From assembly GCF_000411975.1 (NCBI RefSeq), contig NZ_ASXG01000021.1:62001-126000 (forward strand): a DNA stretch of 64,000 nucleotides, in the 5' to 3' direction. Shown here piece after piece: positions 24,402 to 32,617 of the stretch (its first letter is position 1; each line of letters begins with the position of its first letter). A program made the translations under genes and the position numbers. The notes under the pieces were generated by a model that was given only the letters and a program-made list of their open reading frames with translations, was not told the origin of the DNA and ran no database searches. The DNA comes from Amycolatopsis orientalis DSM 43388 (GTDB taxonomy: Bacteria > Actinomycetota > Actinomycetes > Mycobacteriales > Pseudonocardiaceae).

Positions 24402-25238
24402 TCAGCCCACTGCTTCCTGCTCGTGGTGGTGCGGTTGGTCCTCGCACAGCGCGCTCTGCGCACCGGCGATGTGGATCTGCCCGCCGACGCGCAGCACCTC
24501 GATCTTCGTCCCGTACAGATCCGACAGCGTCTCCGAGGTCATCACCTCGTCCGGCTTGCCGATCCGGAACTGGCCGTTCACCAGGTACAGCACGCGGTCG
24601 ACGAACTGCAGGACCGGGTTGATCTCGTGGGTCACGAACAGCACGGCGGTCCCGGCATCGCGCCGGCGCGCGTCGATCAGTTCGCTCACCGCGCGTTGAT
24701 GCGCCAGGTCGAGCGACAGCAGCGGCTCGTCGCACAGCAGCACCGCCGGATCGCCGACCAAGGCCTGCGCCACCCGCAGTCGTTGCTGTTCGCCACCGGA
24801 AAGCCGGCCGACCGGCTGCTTCGCGTAACGCGTGCCGCCGACCGATTCGATCACCGACGCCACCCTGCGTTTCCGCGCGCGCATTCCGGCCAGCCCGGGG
24901 CCCCAGCGGTGCCCGTCCAGCCCGAGTCCGACCAGGTCGACCCCGCGCAGCGTGAGCGAATCGTCGATCGCGCGCTGCTGCGGGATGTAGCCGACCTTGC
25001 GGTTCGCCCCTCCCGGACGCCCGCCCGCGATGTCCACCGTGCCCGCCGACAGCGACTGCATGCCCAGCAACGCCTTGAGGAAGCTGCTCTTGCCGGAGCC
25101 GTTCGGGCCGAGGACGGCCAGGAATTCGCCCGGCTCGACGTCCAAGTCCAAACCGGACCAGAGGGTGCGGTCGCCGAAGGCGAGCCCGGCCCCGCGCACG
25201 CGGACCGCGGGGCCGGCTTCCGGAAGGTGGACGGACAT
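24402..25238 (-). CDS. znuC: Zinc ABC transporter ATP-binding protein
   Basis: This 278-residue ABC ATPase has Walker A GPNGSGKSSF, the signature LSGGEQQRLRVAQAL, Walker B VLLCDEPLLSLD and the switch histidine in VLFVTHEINP. The C-terminus carries HHHEQEAVG, a small histidine cluster that may bind metal. Its ATG overlaps the znuA stop (TGATG), showing tight coupling. With ZnuB it powers uptake of the metal delivered by ZnuA. Confidence 0.95.
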   Translation of the reverse strand: MSVHLPEAGPAVRVRGAGLAFGDRTLWSGLDLDVEPGEFLAVLGPNGSGKSSFLKALLGMQSLSAGTVDIAGGRPGGANRKVGYIPQQRAIDDSLTLRGVDLVGLGLDGHRWGPGLAGMRARKRRVASVIESVGGTRYAKQPVGRLSGGEQQRLRVAQALVGDPAVLLCDEPLLSLDLAHQRAVSELIDARRRDAGTAVLFVTHEINPVLQFVDRVLYLVNGQFRIGKPDEVMTSETLSDLYGTKIEVLRVGGQIHIAGAQSALCEDQPHHHEQEAVG

Positions 25239-26149
25239 CAGCTGCTCAGCGCCCCCGACAGCGAGTCCACATCCTTGGTCATCCAGTCAATGTAGCCCGT
25301 GACGTTCGCCGGGAGCGTCTCGGATACGTCGACCACCGCGACACCGGACGCCTTCGCGTCCGCGACCGCCTGCTTGGTCAGCGGGGTGACCGTCTGCACG
25401 TTGTTGACCAGCGCCTTCACCTGCTTCTCCTTGATCAGCTTGGTGAACTCGGAGGCCGCCGCGGCGGGCACGTCGGTCTCGTTCTCGATCGCGTCGGAGA
25501 ACGCCTTCGGGGTGGCATCGGCGATGTTCGCGGTCTTGAGCAGGTAGTGCGCGACCGGTTCGGTGACCACGACCTTCGTGTCCGGGTGCGCGGCACCCAG
25601 CGCGGACGCCTTCTTGATCAGGCCGTCGAGCTGGCTCTTGAAGGCCTTGGCGTTGTCGTCGAACTTCTGCTTCGACGCGGGCTGGATCTCGCCGAGCGCG
25701 GCCGCGACCTGGTCGGCGACCTTCTCGACTCCCGGCAGGTCGTACCAGACGTGCTCGTTCTCCTCGCCCGGCTTGGCGATGTCGTAGGCGACCAGCTTCT
25801 TCGCCGAAGCCGCCTCGCCGGACAGCTTGGTGAAGAACTCGTCGTACCCGCCGCCGTTGCCCAGGGTCAGCTGAGCTTTCTTGGCGGCGAGCGCGTCGTC
25901 GGCGGTCGACTCGTAGGAGTGCGGGTCGGCCGAGGGATCGTGAATGATCGACGTGACCTGCACTTTGTCGCCGCCGACGGCGGACACGACGCTGCCCCAG
26001 ACATCGGTGGAGGCGACGACCTTCACCTGATCGCTTCCCCCTCCCGCCCCGGAACCGGACGAGGACGACGTGCTGGAGCACGCGCCGAGCGCGAACACAG
26101 CCAAAGCCGACGCGGCGGCGAGGACGCTCGTGGTGCGGCGGGAAGTCAT
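25238..26149 (-). CDS. znuA: Zinc-binding lipoprotein of an ABC transporter
   Basis: This 303-residue substrate-binding protein has a lipoprotein signal (MTSRRTTSV then a hydrophobic stretch) ending in the lipobox ALGAC, with Cys24. Likely metal ligands are the His of DPHSYES, the His of ENEHVWYD, the His of EPVAHYLL and a C-terminal acidic residue in VVDVSETLP. The long His-rich loop of Gram-negative ZnuA is absent. ATG 26149 was chosen over the upstream in-frame start because it has AGGAGAG at the right distance and begins the signal peptide directly. A Zur-like box lies 27 bp upstream. Confidence 0.95.
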   Translation of the reverse strand: MTSRRTTSVLAAASALAVFALGACSSTSSSSGSGAGGGSDQVKVVASTDVWGSVVSAVGGDKVQVTSIIHDPSADPHSYESTADDALAAKKAQLTLGNGGGYDEFFTKLSGEAASAKKLVAYDIAKPGEENEHVWYDLPGVEKVADQVAAALGEIQPASKQKFDDNAKAFKSQLDGLIKKASALGAAHPDTKVVVTEPVAHYLLKTANIADATPKAFSDAIENETDVPAAAASEFTKLIKEKQVKALVNNVQTVTPLTKQAVADAKASGVAVVDVSETLPANVTGYIDWMTKDVDSLSGALSS

Positions 26150-26175
26150 CGGGCTCTCCTGAGTCGAACTGCTAA

Positions 26176-26190
26176 TGGAAACCGTTGTCA
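26176..26190. promoter_or_regulatory. Zur-like box upstream of znuA
   Basis: TGGAAACCGTTGTCA is an imperfect 15-bp inverted repeat that resembles the actinobacterial Zur site TGAAAACGATTTTCA in spacing and in most positions. It lies 27-41 bp before the znuA start, between znuA and the divergent LacI gene. Zinc-dependent repression of znuACB is the expected consequence. The match is by eye. Confidence 0.6.
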
Positions 26191-26309
26191 GATTCACTTT
26201 ACCCCATCCGAACGGCGAGCCTCACTCCACCGGGTGGCCGCACCCGTTGTTGATCACCGAACGGATCGAGACGCTCACCACAGGGGTGTCGCTTCTGGAA
26301 AACGATCTG

Positions 26310-26322
26310 AACCGTTACGGTT
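26310..26322. promoter_or_regulatory. Palindromic operator over the LacI-family promoter
   Basis: AACCGTTACGGTT is a perfect 6+1+6 palindrome ending five bases before the LacI-family start codon. It contains TACGGT (26316-26321), which fits a -10 six bases upstream of ATG 26328, so the mRNA is probably leaderless. A site over its own -10 suggests autorepression. Confidence 0.5.
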
Positions 26323-26327
26323 TGCGG

Positions 26328-27428
26328 ATGGGCCGTCCTATTCGCACCCGGAGGCAGGCGACATTGGCGTCGCTCGCGGCGGAGCTCGGGGTGTCCAGGA
26401 CCACTGTGTCCAACGCCTACAACCGCCCGGACCAGCTCTCCCCCGAACTGCGCCGAAGGGTGCTCGAGACCGCGCGGCGGCTCGGCTACCCCGGGCCAGA
26501 CCCGGTCGCGCGCTCGCTGCGCACCCGCAAGGCGGGTGCCGTCGGGCTGCTGCTGACCGAGAACCTCTCCTACGCCTTCCGCGACCCGGCCGCCGTCGGC
26601 GTGCTCGAAGGGCTCGCGCTGGCCTGCGAGGACGCGGGCGTCGGCCTGCATCTCGTGCCGGCCAGCCCCGGTCGCGAAGACCTCGCCGCGGTGCACCGCG
26701 CGGGCGTCGACGGGTTCGTCGTGTACTCCGTGCCGGACGACGATCCGCATCTCGCGGCCGTCCTGGAGCGGCCGGTGCCGACGGTGATCATCGACCAGCC
26801 CCGGATCGAGGGCGTGGACCGCGTCGGCCCGGACGACGCGGCCGCGGTCACGCAGCTCGCTGACCATCTGGTGGCGCTCGGCCACCGGCAGATCGGCGTC
26901 CTCTGCATGCGGCTCGGCCGCGAGCGCAACGACGACTTCGTGACCGCCGAACGGCAGAGCGGCGCGCACTTCCACGTGCAGCGCACCCGGCTGGAGGCGC
27001 TGGCGACGGCGTTTTCCTCGGCGGGAGTCGACTGGGCGACCGTGCCGGTGGTCGAGCGCTTCGACCACACGGTGGACGACGGGGCCTCGGCCGCGCGGCA
27101 GCTGCTGGACGCGTATCCGCAGGTCACCGCCCTGGTCTGCACCTCAGACATTCTTGCTCTCGGGGCGCTGGCCGAGGCGGCCCGACGCGGGCTGCGGGTG
27201 CCGCTCGACCTCACGGTGACTGGTTTCGACGGCATCGCCGAGGCAGAGCGCTCCGGGCTCACCACGGTGCATCAGCCGGTGCTGGAGAAGGGCAAGGTGG
27301 CCGGACGGCTGCTGCTCAGCTCGGCCGAGCGGGTCGGGCCGAAGGTGATCACGCTCCCGACCGAATTGCGGGTCGGGAGGACGTCGGCGCCGCCGCGGAC
27401 GGTCGAGGAGCCCTGGTTCGGCGGCTGA
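26328..27428 (+). CDS. LacI-family transcriptional regulator
   Basis: The protein has 366 residues. The N-terminal helix-turn-helix reads LASLAAELGVSRTTVSNAYNRPDQLSPELRRRV, followed by the hinge GYPGPDPVARSLR and a periplasmic-binding-protein-like sensor domain with SDILALGALAEA and VTGFDGIAEAERSGLTTVHQP. I placed the start at ATG 26328, immediately before the HTH and after a leaderless -10; the upstream in-frame extension to 26175 would read through the Zur box. No sugar genes adjoin it, so the ligand and regulon are unknown, and it may mainly control itself. Confidence 0.9.
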   Translation: MGRPIRTRRQATLASLAAELGVSRTTVSNAYNRPDQLSPELRRRVLETARRLGYPGPDPVARSLRTRKAGAVGLLLTENLSYAFRDPAAVGVLEGLALACEDAGVGLHLVPASPGREDLAAVHRAGVDGFVVYSVPDDDPHLAAVLERPVPTVIIDQPRIEGVDRVGPDDAAAVTQLADHLVALGHRQIGVLCMRLGRERNDDFVTAERQSGAHFHVQRTRLEALATAFSSAGVDWATVPVVERFDHTVDDGASAARQLLDAYPQVTALVCTSDILALGALAEAARRGLRVPLDLTVTGFDGIAEAERSGLTTVHQPVLEKGKVAGRLLLSSAERVGPKVITLPTELRVGRTSAPPRTVEEPWFGG

Positions 27429-27547
27429 GGCCGCCCCAGCCTTTGCCGTGATTTCCCGCCCACCGCGTTGTGTGCGGGGCCGCGCCCCGGTTCCATTGAA
27501 CGAACCGCCCGTGTCCCGCGGGGAAGCGCAGGCCGAAAGGTGCCCCC

Positions 27548-28039
27548 ATGACCTCCATCGATGTGCTGCTCAAGCGTAATCAGGAGATCGGGAACATCGT
27601 CCCCGGCGACCGGTCCTCCCCCAAGCCGTCGCTGCAGGTGTCGATCCTGACCTGCATGGACGCCCGGATCCGGGTGTTCGAGATCTTCGGGCTGCTGCAG
27701 GGCGAGGCGCACGTGCTGCGCAACGCGGGCGGGGTGGTCACCGACGACATGATCCGTTCGCTCGCGCTCAGCCAGCGCAAACTGGGCACCCGCGAGGTGC
27801 TGATCGTCCAGCACACCGACTGCGGTCTCTCCACGGTCACCGACGAAGAGTTCAAGGACGAACTGGAGTCCGCCACCGGACTGCGGCCGACCTGGGCCGT
27901 CGAGGCGTTCCGCAAGGTCGAGGACAGCGTGCGCACGTCGATGGAGCGCGCCCGGCGCAGCGCCTTCCTCCTGCACACCGACAACGTGCGCGGATTCGTC
28001 TACGACGTGAAGGCCGGGAGCCTGACCGAGGTCAAGTAA
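27548..28039 (+). CDS. Beta-class carbonic anhydrase
   Basis: This 163-residue beta-carbonic anhydrase interconverts CO2 and bicarbonate. The zinc ligands Cys36, His89 and Cys92 and the Asp38/Arg40 dyad are visible in ILTCMDARIRVFEIFGL and VQHTDCGLST. A ribosome site, AAAGG, precedes the ATG. The gene is immediately upstream of mutY, as in the mycobacterial canB-mutY pair, although there the orientation differs. The 119 bp before it show no clear regulator site. Confidence 0.95.
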   Translation: MTSIDVLLKRNQEIGNIVPGDRSSPKPSLQVSILTCMDARIRVFEIFGLLQGEAHVLRNAGGVVTDDMIRSLALSQRKLGTREVLIVQHTDCGLSTVTDEEFKDELESATGLRPTWAVEAFRKVEDSVRTSMERARRSAFLLHTDNVRGFVYDVKAGSLTEVK

Positions 28040-28062
28040 GCGGCCTCGTATTCAATGGTGGG

Positions 28063-28938
28063 GTGGGCCTAGACACCGATGTGCTGATCGATTGGTTCGC
28101 CGACGTCGGCCGGGACCTGCCGTGGCGGGAGCCCGGTTGCTCGGCGTGGGGCGTGCTGGTCAGCGAAATCATGCTGCAGCAGACCCCGGTCTCGCGGGTC
28201 CAGCCGATCTGGCTGGAGTGGATGGCTCGCTGGCCGGTGCCGTCCGCGCTGGCCGCGGAGACCACCGGCGAGGTCGTGCGCGCGTGGGGCAAGCTCGGCT
28301 ACCCGCGTCGTGCGCTTCGGCTGCACGCCGCCGCCACCGTCATCGCTCAGGAGCACGGCGACGTCGTGCCGTCCGATGTGGACACGCTGCTCGCGTTGCC
28401 CGGCATCGGCGCGTACACGGCACGCGCGGTGGCGGCGTTCGCGTACGGCAAGCGCGCGCCGGTGGTGGACACGAACGTCCGACGCGTCGTCGCGCGCGCC
28501 GTTCATGGTGCGGGGGACGCTGGCCCGGCGTCGAATACTCGCGACATGGCGGATGTCGAAGCGTTGTTGCCGGCGGAGGACGCGCCCGCGGCGAAGCTGT
28601 CCGCGGCGTTGATGGAGCTGGGCGCGCTGATCTGCACCGCCAGGTCGCCGAAGTGCGCGGACTGTCCGATTTACGCCGACTGCGCGTGGCAGCGCAACGG
28701 CCGTCCCGAGTACGCCGGTCCGGCCAAGCCGGTGCAGAAGTTCGCCGGCACCGACCGGCAGGTGCGCGGGCTGCTGCTGGACGTCTTGCGCGGCGCCGAG
28801 GGGCCGGTCGAGAAGGCGCGGCTGGACGTCGTGTGGCACGAGGCGGGCCAGCGCGACCGGTGCCTGGATTCGCTGCTCGTGGACGGTCTGCTGGAGCAAA
28901 CCCGCGACGGGCTCTTCGCGCTTCCCGGGGAACACTGA
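28063..28938 (+). CDS. mutY: A/G-specific adenine DNA glycosylase MutY
   Basis: This 291-residue base-excision glycosylase removes adenine opposite 8-oxoguanine. The catalytic Glu35 lies in SEIMLQQTPVSRV, the helix-hairpin-helix is LPGIGAYTARAVAAFAYG, the catalytic Asp136 is in VVDTNVRRV, and Cys191, 198, 201 and 207 make the 4Fe-4S loop C-x6-C-x2-C-x5-C. The length matches other actinobacterial MutY, which have a short C-terminal recognition domain. It starts with GTG 23 bp after the carbonic anhydrase gene and is probably co-transcribed with it. Confidence 0.96.
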   Translation: MGLDTDVLIDWFADVGRDLPWREPGCSAWGVLVSEIMLQQTPVSRVQPIWLEWMARWPVPSALAAETTGEVVRAWGKLGYPRRALRLHAAATVIAQEHGDVVPSDVDTLLALPGIGAYTARAVAAFAYGKRAPVVDTNVRRVVARAVHGAGDAGPASNTRDMADVEALLPAEDAPAAKLSAALMELGALICTARSPKCADCPIYADCAWQRNGRPEYAGPAKPVQKFAGTDRQVRGLLLDVLRGAEGPVEKARLDVVWHEAGQRDRCLDSLLVDGLLEQTRDGLFALPGEH

Positions 28939-28965
28939 CGCACTACGACGAAAGTCGGCAAAAAG

Positions 28966-28994
28966 TTGTTACCTCCGGGACGCCGGGTTAGCTT
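28966..28994 (+). promoter_or_regulatory. Probable sigma-70-type promoter of the amidase gene
   Basis: TTGTTA (28966-28971) and TAGCTT (28989-28994) are separated by 17 bp. They are close to the housekeeping consensus and lie 35 bp before the amidase start. This is the best-spaced promoter pair in the window. Confidence 0.6.
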
Positions 28995-29028
28995 TCCCCC
29001 GTCGCACTCGCCGGCTGAGGAGCTCCGC

Positions 29029-29982
29029 ATGGGGGAAGCAACGCGTCGTGCCGTCTTGAAGGGCGGTCTCACCGTCACCGCCGTGGGCGCTTTGGGCTTC
29101 GCAGGCGCCAGATCCGCGGCCGCGGTCACCACCCCGGTCATCCATTCGACGGCCGAGTGGAACGCCCGTCCGCCGTCGGGCGCGATCGTGGTGGAGAACC
29201 ACAAGCCGACCTACATCGTGGTGCACCACACCGTCGACCCGGGCAACAACACCGACTACTCGCTGGCGCACGCGCTGCAGATCTCGCGGGACATCCAGAA
29301 CTTCCACATGGACACCCGCGGCTGGATCGACACCGGCCAGCAGTTCACGAACAGCCGCGGCGGCTTCGTCACCGAGGGGCGGCACCGCAGCCTCGAAATC
29401 CTGCGCGGCGGGAAGCAGCACGTGCAGGGCGCGAACGTGGCCAACCACAACAGCGAATGTCTCGGCATCGAGAACGAGGGCCTCTACAGCACGGTCGACG
29501 TGCCGGTCGCGTTGTGGAACTCGCTCGTGCAGCTGATCGCCTACATCGCGCACCAATACGGCATCACCCCCGAGTTCATCAAGGGCCACCGCGATTTCAA
29601 CTCGACCGAGTGCTGTGGCCAGGTGCTGTACAACCGGCTCCCGGAACTGCGCCAGGCGGTCGGCCAGCAGCTCGGCCTGTCCGTCGCGCGGCTCGACGCA
29701 CCCGAATGGCCGCTGCTCAAGCCGGGAGACACCGGCCCGAAGGTGCGGACCGCGCAACGCTTCCTGCGCGCTGCCGGGTTCGACGTGCCGACCGACGGCG
29801 TGTTCGGCAAGGCGACCGCGGACGCCGTGTCCTCGCTGGCCGCCGAGCACGGGCTTTCCCGCGACAGCTGCACCGCGGCCCGGGCCAGCGACGAGTCCGC
29901 CTACCTCGGCTCGGACATCTGGCCGTTGATCGTGCCGGCGGACCGCTCGGCCGCCGCGTGGCGCACCGAGCTGGCCCGCTGA
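29029..29982 (+). CDS. Tat-exported N-acetylmuramoyl-L-alanine amidase
   Basis: This 317-residue exported peptidoglycan hydrolase begins with a twin-arginine signal (TRRAVLKGGLTVTAVGALGF, ending near ARSAAA). It continues with an Amidase_2 domain that has zinc-ligand histidines in YIVVHHTVDPG and FIKGHRDFNSTECCG and the catalytic-type Glu in LGIENEG. A C-terminal peptidoglycan-binding-like stretch (LLKPGDTGPKVRTAQRFLRAAG) follows. ATG 29029 was chosen for its GAGGAG ribosome site and because it begins the signal. The protein resembles Rv3594 of M. tuberculosis, which lies in the same neighbourhood. Confidence 0.9.
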   Translation: MGEATRRAVLKGGLTVTAVGALGFAGARSAAAVTTPVIHSTAEWNARPPSGAIVVENHKPTYIVVHHTVDPGNNTDYSLAHALQISRDIQNFHMDTRGWIDTGQQFTNSRGGFVTEGRHRSLEILRGGKQHVQGANVANHNSECLGIENEGLYSTVDVPVALWNSLVQLIAYIAHQYGITPEFIKGHRDFNSTECCGQVLYNRLPELRQAVGQQLGLSVARLDAPEWPLLKPGDTGPKVRTAQRFLRAAGFDVPTDGVFGKATADAVSSLAAEHGLSRDSCTAARASDESAYLGSDIWPLIVPADRSAAAWRTELAR

Positions 29983-29987
29983 CCGGG

Positions 29988-30030
29988 GACGCCTCACGCG
30001 TGCCAGCGAGGGCGGCACACGTGAGGCGTC
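29988..30030. terminator. Bidirectional hairpin terminator
   Basis: A 17-bp arm GACGCCTCACGCGTGCC (29988-30004) pairs with GGCACACGTGAGGCGTC (30014-30030), with one mismatch and a 9-base loop. It lies between two convergent genes and overlaps the last bases of the hydrolase gene. No U-tract follows on either strand. Confidence 0.65.
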
Positions 30031-30781
30031 ACAGGCCGGACAGGAAAGCCTCCACCGCGCCGCGATAGGTCTCCGGCGCCTCGGCATGCGGCAAATGCGC
30101 CGAACCAGGCACGATCAGGTGCTTCGCGCCGGGCACCCGCGCCGCGACCTCGGCTTGCTGACCGGCGGGCATCGCGGTGTGTTCGCCCTCGATCAGCAAC
30201 AGCGGACAGCGGATTTCGTCCACAATGGACCAATAGGCGCGGCGGCCCCATTCGGCGGCGATCTCGTACAGATTCTCCAGGTCGGCGATCAGGTGGTAGC
30301 CGTCCTCGCGTTCCTCGACGCATTCGGTGAAGTAGTCGCCCGCGGCGCCGAAGAACTCGCGGACGTGGGCCAGCGATTCGAACGGCACCGGCCAGCTCTC
30401 GAAGTAGCCGCGCCAGGTCTCGACGGTGCGTCCGCGCTGGTCCGGGGCGAAATCCTCGCTGACCACCGCGCGCACCAGCTCCGGGTATTTCGCCGCGGCG
30501 GCCCACGCGTGCAGTCCGCCCATCGAATGCCCGATCAGCACGGACGGACCGAGCTCGGCCAGCACGTCCGCGACGTCCTCGGCGAACTGCTCGGTGGTCC
30601 ACGGCCCGGTGTGCGGCGCACGGCCGTGGCCGCGTGCGTCGAGGGCGCGCACCCGGCCGTACCGCTTGAGCCATTGCGCGACCGGCCACCACGTGCGGGC
30701 CCGGCCCATCAACCCGTGGAGCAACAGGATCGACACGCCGGGGCGTTCGTCGCCGCCGAAGTCGATCAGGCCTGGTCGCAT
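30029..30781 (-). CDS. Alpha/beta-fold hydrolase
   Basis: This 250-residue alpha/beta hydrolase has the oxyanion region LLLHGLMGRARTWW, the nucleophile elbow LIGHSMGGLHAW and a late histidine in GSAHLPHAEAP. The substrate is unknown; the fold covers esterases, lipases, epoxide hydrolases and C-C hydrolases. It corresponds by position to Rv3591c of M. tuberculosis. It is monocistronic and diverges from the M1 peptidase lipoprotein gene across 57 bp. Confidence 0.9.
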   Translation of the reverse strand: MRPGLIDFGGDERPGVSILLLHGLMGRARTWWPVAQWLKRYGRVRALDARGHGRAPHTGPWTTEQFAEDVADVLAELGPSVLIGHSMGGLHAWAAAAKYPELVRAVVSEDFAPDQRGRTVETWRGYFESWPVPFESLAHVREFFGAAGDYFTECVEEREDGYHLIADLENLYEIAAEWGRRAYWSIVDEIRCPLLLIEGEHTAMPAGQQAEVAARVPGAKHLIVPGSAHLPHAEAPETYRGAVEAFLSGL

Positions 30782-30838
30782 TAGTCCTCCCGGGTTTTCA
30801 CCGCCACTTCATCACAAACCTGCCCTTAGGGTGAAGGA

Positions 30839-32263
30839 ATGCGCTGCCGTCAGACCGCCGTCCTCGCCCTCGCCGGCGTGCTTGCGCTGTCCGCGTGCAG
30901 CCCCGCCGAACCCGCTGCTCCACCGCCTCCGCCGATGCATCCGGCACCGGGCGCGAACAGCGCGGGCGACCCGTACTTCCCGGAAGACGGCAACGGCGGA
31001 TACGACGCCCTCGACTACCACGTCGACGTCAGCTACGACCCGCCGAGCGGCCGGCTCGTCGGCGACACCACGGTCACCGCGAAAGCCACGCAAGACCTCA
31101 GCCGCTTCGACCTCGACCTGCGCGGGCTCGACGTATCCGGGGTGCAGATCGACGGGAAGCCGGCGAAGTACGGCCGGGAGAAGAACAAGCTGGTCGTGAC
31201 GCCGGCCGAGCCGCTGCGGGCAGGCTCGACGTTCCGGACGCGCGTGCGCTATTCGGGTGTTCCGGCGAAAACCCCGCACGACGGCGGGTCGGAGAACGGC
31301 TGGGCCCGCTCCGAGGACGGCGGCGCGTACCTGGTCGGCGAGCCGCACGCGGCGTCGTTCTGGTACCCGGTCAACGAAACCCCGCGCGACAAGGCGACCT
31401 TCACGCTGACCGCGCACGTGCCCACCGGCTGGACGGTCCTGTCCAACGGCCGGGAACAGGGCACCGGGGCCAAGGGCGGCACCACCACCACGACGTGGAC
31501 CGACCCGAATCCGGTGGCCAGCTACCTGACCACGATCGCGATCGACAAGTTCACCGTGCAGCGCTCCCAACTCCCGGACGGCACGCCGATCGTTTCCGGT
31601 TACGCGCCCGGCGCCGAAGCCCGGGAAGCCACCGGCGACCGGCTGCCCGAGGTGATCTCGTTCCTGGAAAGCAAGTTCGGCAAATACCCGCAGAGCGCGG
31701 CGGGCGGGATCTATCTCGACGAGAACATCCATTTCTCCCTGGAAACGCAAACCCGTCCCACTTATGCGAAATGGGCGGAAATCCTCACCTTGGTGCACGA
31801 GAACGCGCACCAGTGGTTCGGCGATTCGGTGTCGCTCGACTCGTGGGCGGATATCTGCCTGAACGAGTGCTTCGCGTCGTACGCGCAGTGGATGTGGGGC
31901 GAACGCGAGGGGCAGAACCTGGACGACCGTTACCGCGCGGCCGTCGAAATCACCAGGGGCAGCACGGATTTCTGGGGCCAGAAGCTGGTCGACATGGGGC
32001 CGCAGCACCTCTTCGAGGGCGCGTACGACAAGGGCATCCTGGCCGTGCACGCGCTGCGCCGGGCACTGGGCGAACCGGGGTTCGAGAAGGTGCTCCACGA
32101 ATGGGTGAGCGAGCATCGCAACAGCAACGCGACGTGGGCGGACTTCGAGAAACTCGTGTCGAAGGTCGCCGGACGCGATTTGAGCGGCTTCCTCAACGAC
32201 TGGTTCCATGGCACGAAGCTGCCCTCGGACGCCGACCTCTACCCGGGTGCGCTGCGGCCGTGA
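30839..32263 (+). CDS. Short M1-family metallopeptidase, lipoprotein
   Basis: The protein has 474 residues. The signal peptide ends in a lipobox, ALSAC, with Cys20, and a Pro-rich spacer follows, so it is anchored outside the membrane. The zinc site is HENAH (320-324) with Glu343, the HExxH-x18-E gluzincin pattern, followed by KGILAVHALRRAL. Full-size M1 aminopeptidases have 800-900 residues; this one keeps the N-terminal beta domain and catalytic domain but lacks the large C-terminal domain. A close paralogue is encoded at 41456-42901. It probably trims exported peptides; the substrate is not known. Confidence 0.9.
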   Translation: MRCRQTAVLALAGVLALSACSPAEPAAPPPPPMHPAPGANSAGDPYFPEDGNGGYDALDYHVDVSYDPPSGRLVGDTTVTAKATQDLSRFDLDLRGLDVSGVQIDGKPAKYGREKNKLVVTPAEPLRAGSTFRTRVRYSGVPAKTPHDGGSENGWARSEDGGAYLVGEPHAASFWYPVNETPRDKATFTLTAHVPTGWTVLSNGREQGTGAKGGTTTTTWTDPNPVASYLTTIAIDKFTVQRSQLPDGTPIVSGYAPGAEAREATGDRLPEVISFLESKFGKYPQSAAGGIYLDENIHFSLETQTRPTYAKWAEILTLVHENAHQWFGDSVSLDSWADICLNECFASYAQWMWGEREGQNLDDRYRAAVEITRGSTDFWGQKLVDMGPQHLFEGAYDKGILAVHALRRALGEPGFEKVLHEWVSEHRNSNATWADFEKLVSKVAGRDLSGFLNDWFHGTKLPSDADLYPGALRP

Positions 32264-32269
32264 CTGCCG

Positions 32270-32545
32270 AGCAACGACCTGCGTCGGGCCGAAGCGCCAA
32301 CGCACGCCGCGCCGCCCGGCGGAGCAATTCCTTCCTGAACGACGCCGTGACACCGTCGGTCGCCTCGACCACCGGAGCAAGATCGGCGCTTGCGAGACGA
32401 ACCGCATCGCGGCGTCAGTCAGGATCACGACCGTGCAGTCCGGGAGCTGGCTCAGGTATCGCACAGTGTGCGTTTTCCCGGCACCGGCGGACCGCGCAGC
32501 AGGAGACCACCCTTCAGCCGCCGCTCGCCGGGGCTACTCGACGTA
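32270..32545 (-). pseudogene. Remnant of an AAA+ ATPase gene
   Basis: The minus strand of the gap between the peptidase gene and mhuD holds fragments of a typical AAA+ ATPase. One frame gives ERRLKGGLLLRGPP. After one missing G in the Walker A codons, the next frame gives GKTHTVRYLSQLPDCTVVIL and TDAAMRFV (about 32410-32520). After a further frame change, near 32300-32375, EATDGVTASFRKELLRRAAR matches the lid region of the same family. The middle, with Walker B, sensor and arginine finger, is missing. I read this as a gene decayed by a large internal deletion plus indels. Confidence 0.75.
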
Positions 32546-32602
32546 ACCCAAACGCGGGATCGCGTCGGCGTAGTCGGCGCAATCAACGCGGCCAGCGATA
32601 AG

Positions 32603-32617
32603 TACTCTGGGGGCATG
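32603..32617 (+). promoter_or_regulatory. Probable leaderless promoter of mhuD
   Basis: TACTCT (32603-32608) fits TANNNT and is six bases before ATG 32615. The intervening GGGGGC could alternatively serve as a weak ribosome site. No iron box is visible upstream, in contrast to the FhuF-like gene. Confidence 0.4.

Noticed and set aside
26296-26310. A second Zur-like site before the LacI gene
   Set aside because: TGGAAAACGATCTGA is similar in its first half, but the right arm does not match; the neighbouring palindrome explains the region better.
32390-32614. An N-terminal extension of MhuD
   Set aside because: The alignment with MhuD starts at ATG 32615 with identical residue numbers for Asn7, Arg26, Trp66 and His75; the upstream region is the AAA+ remnant.
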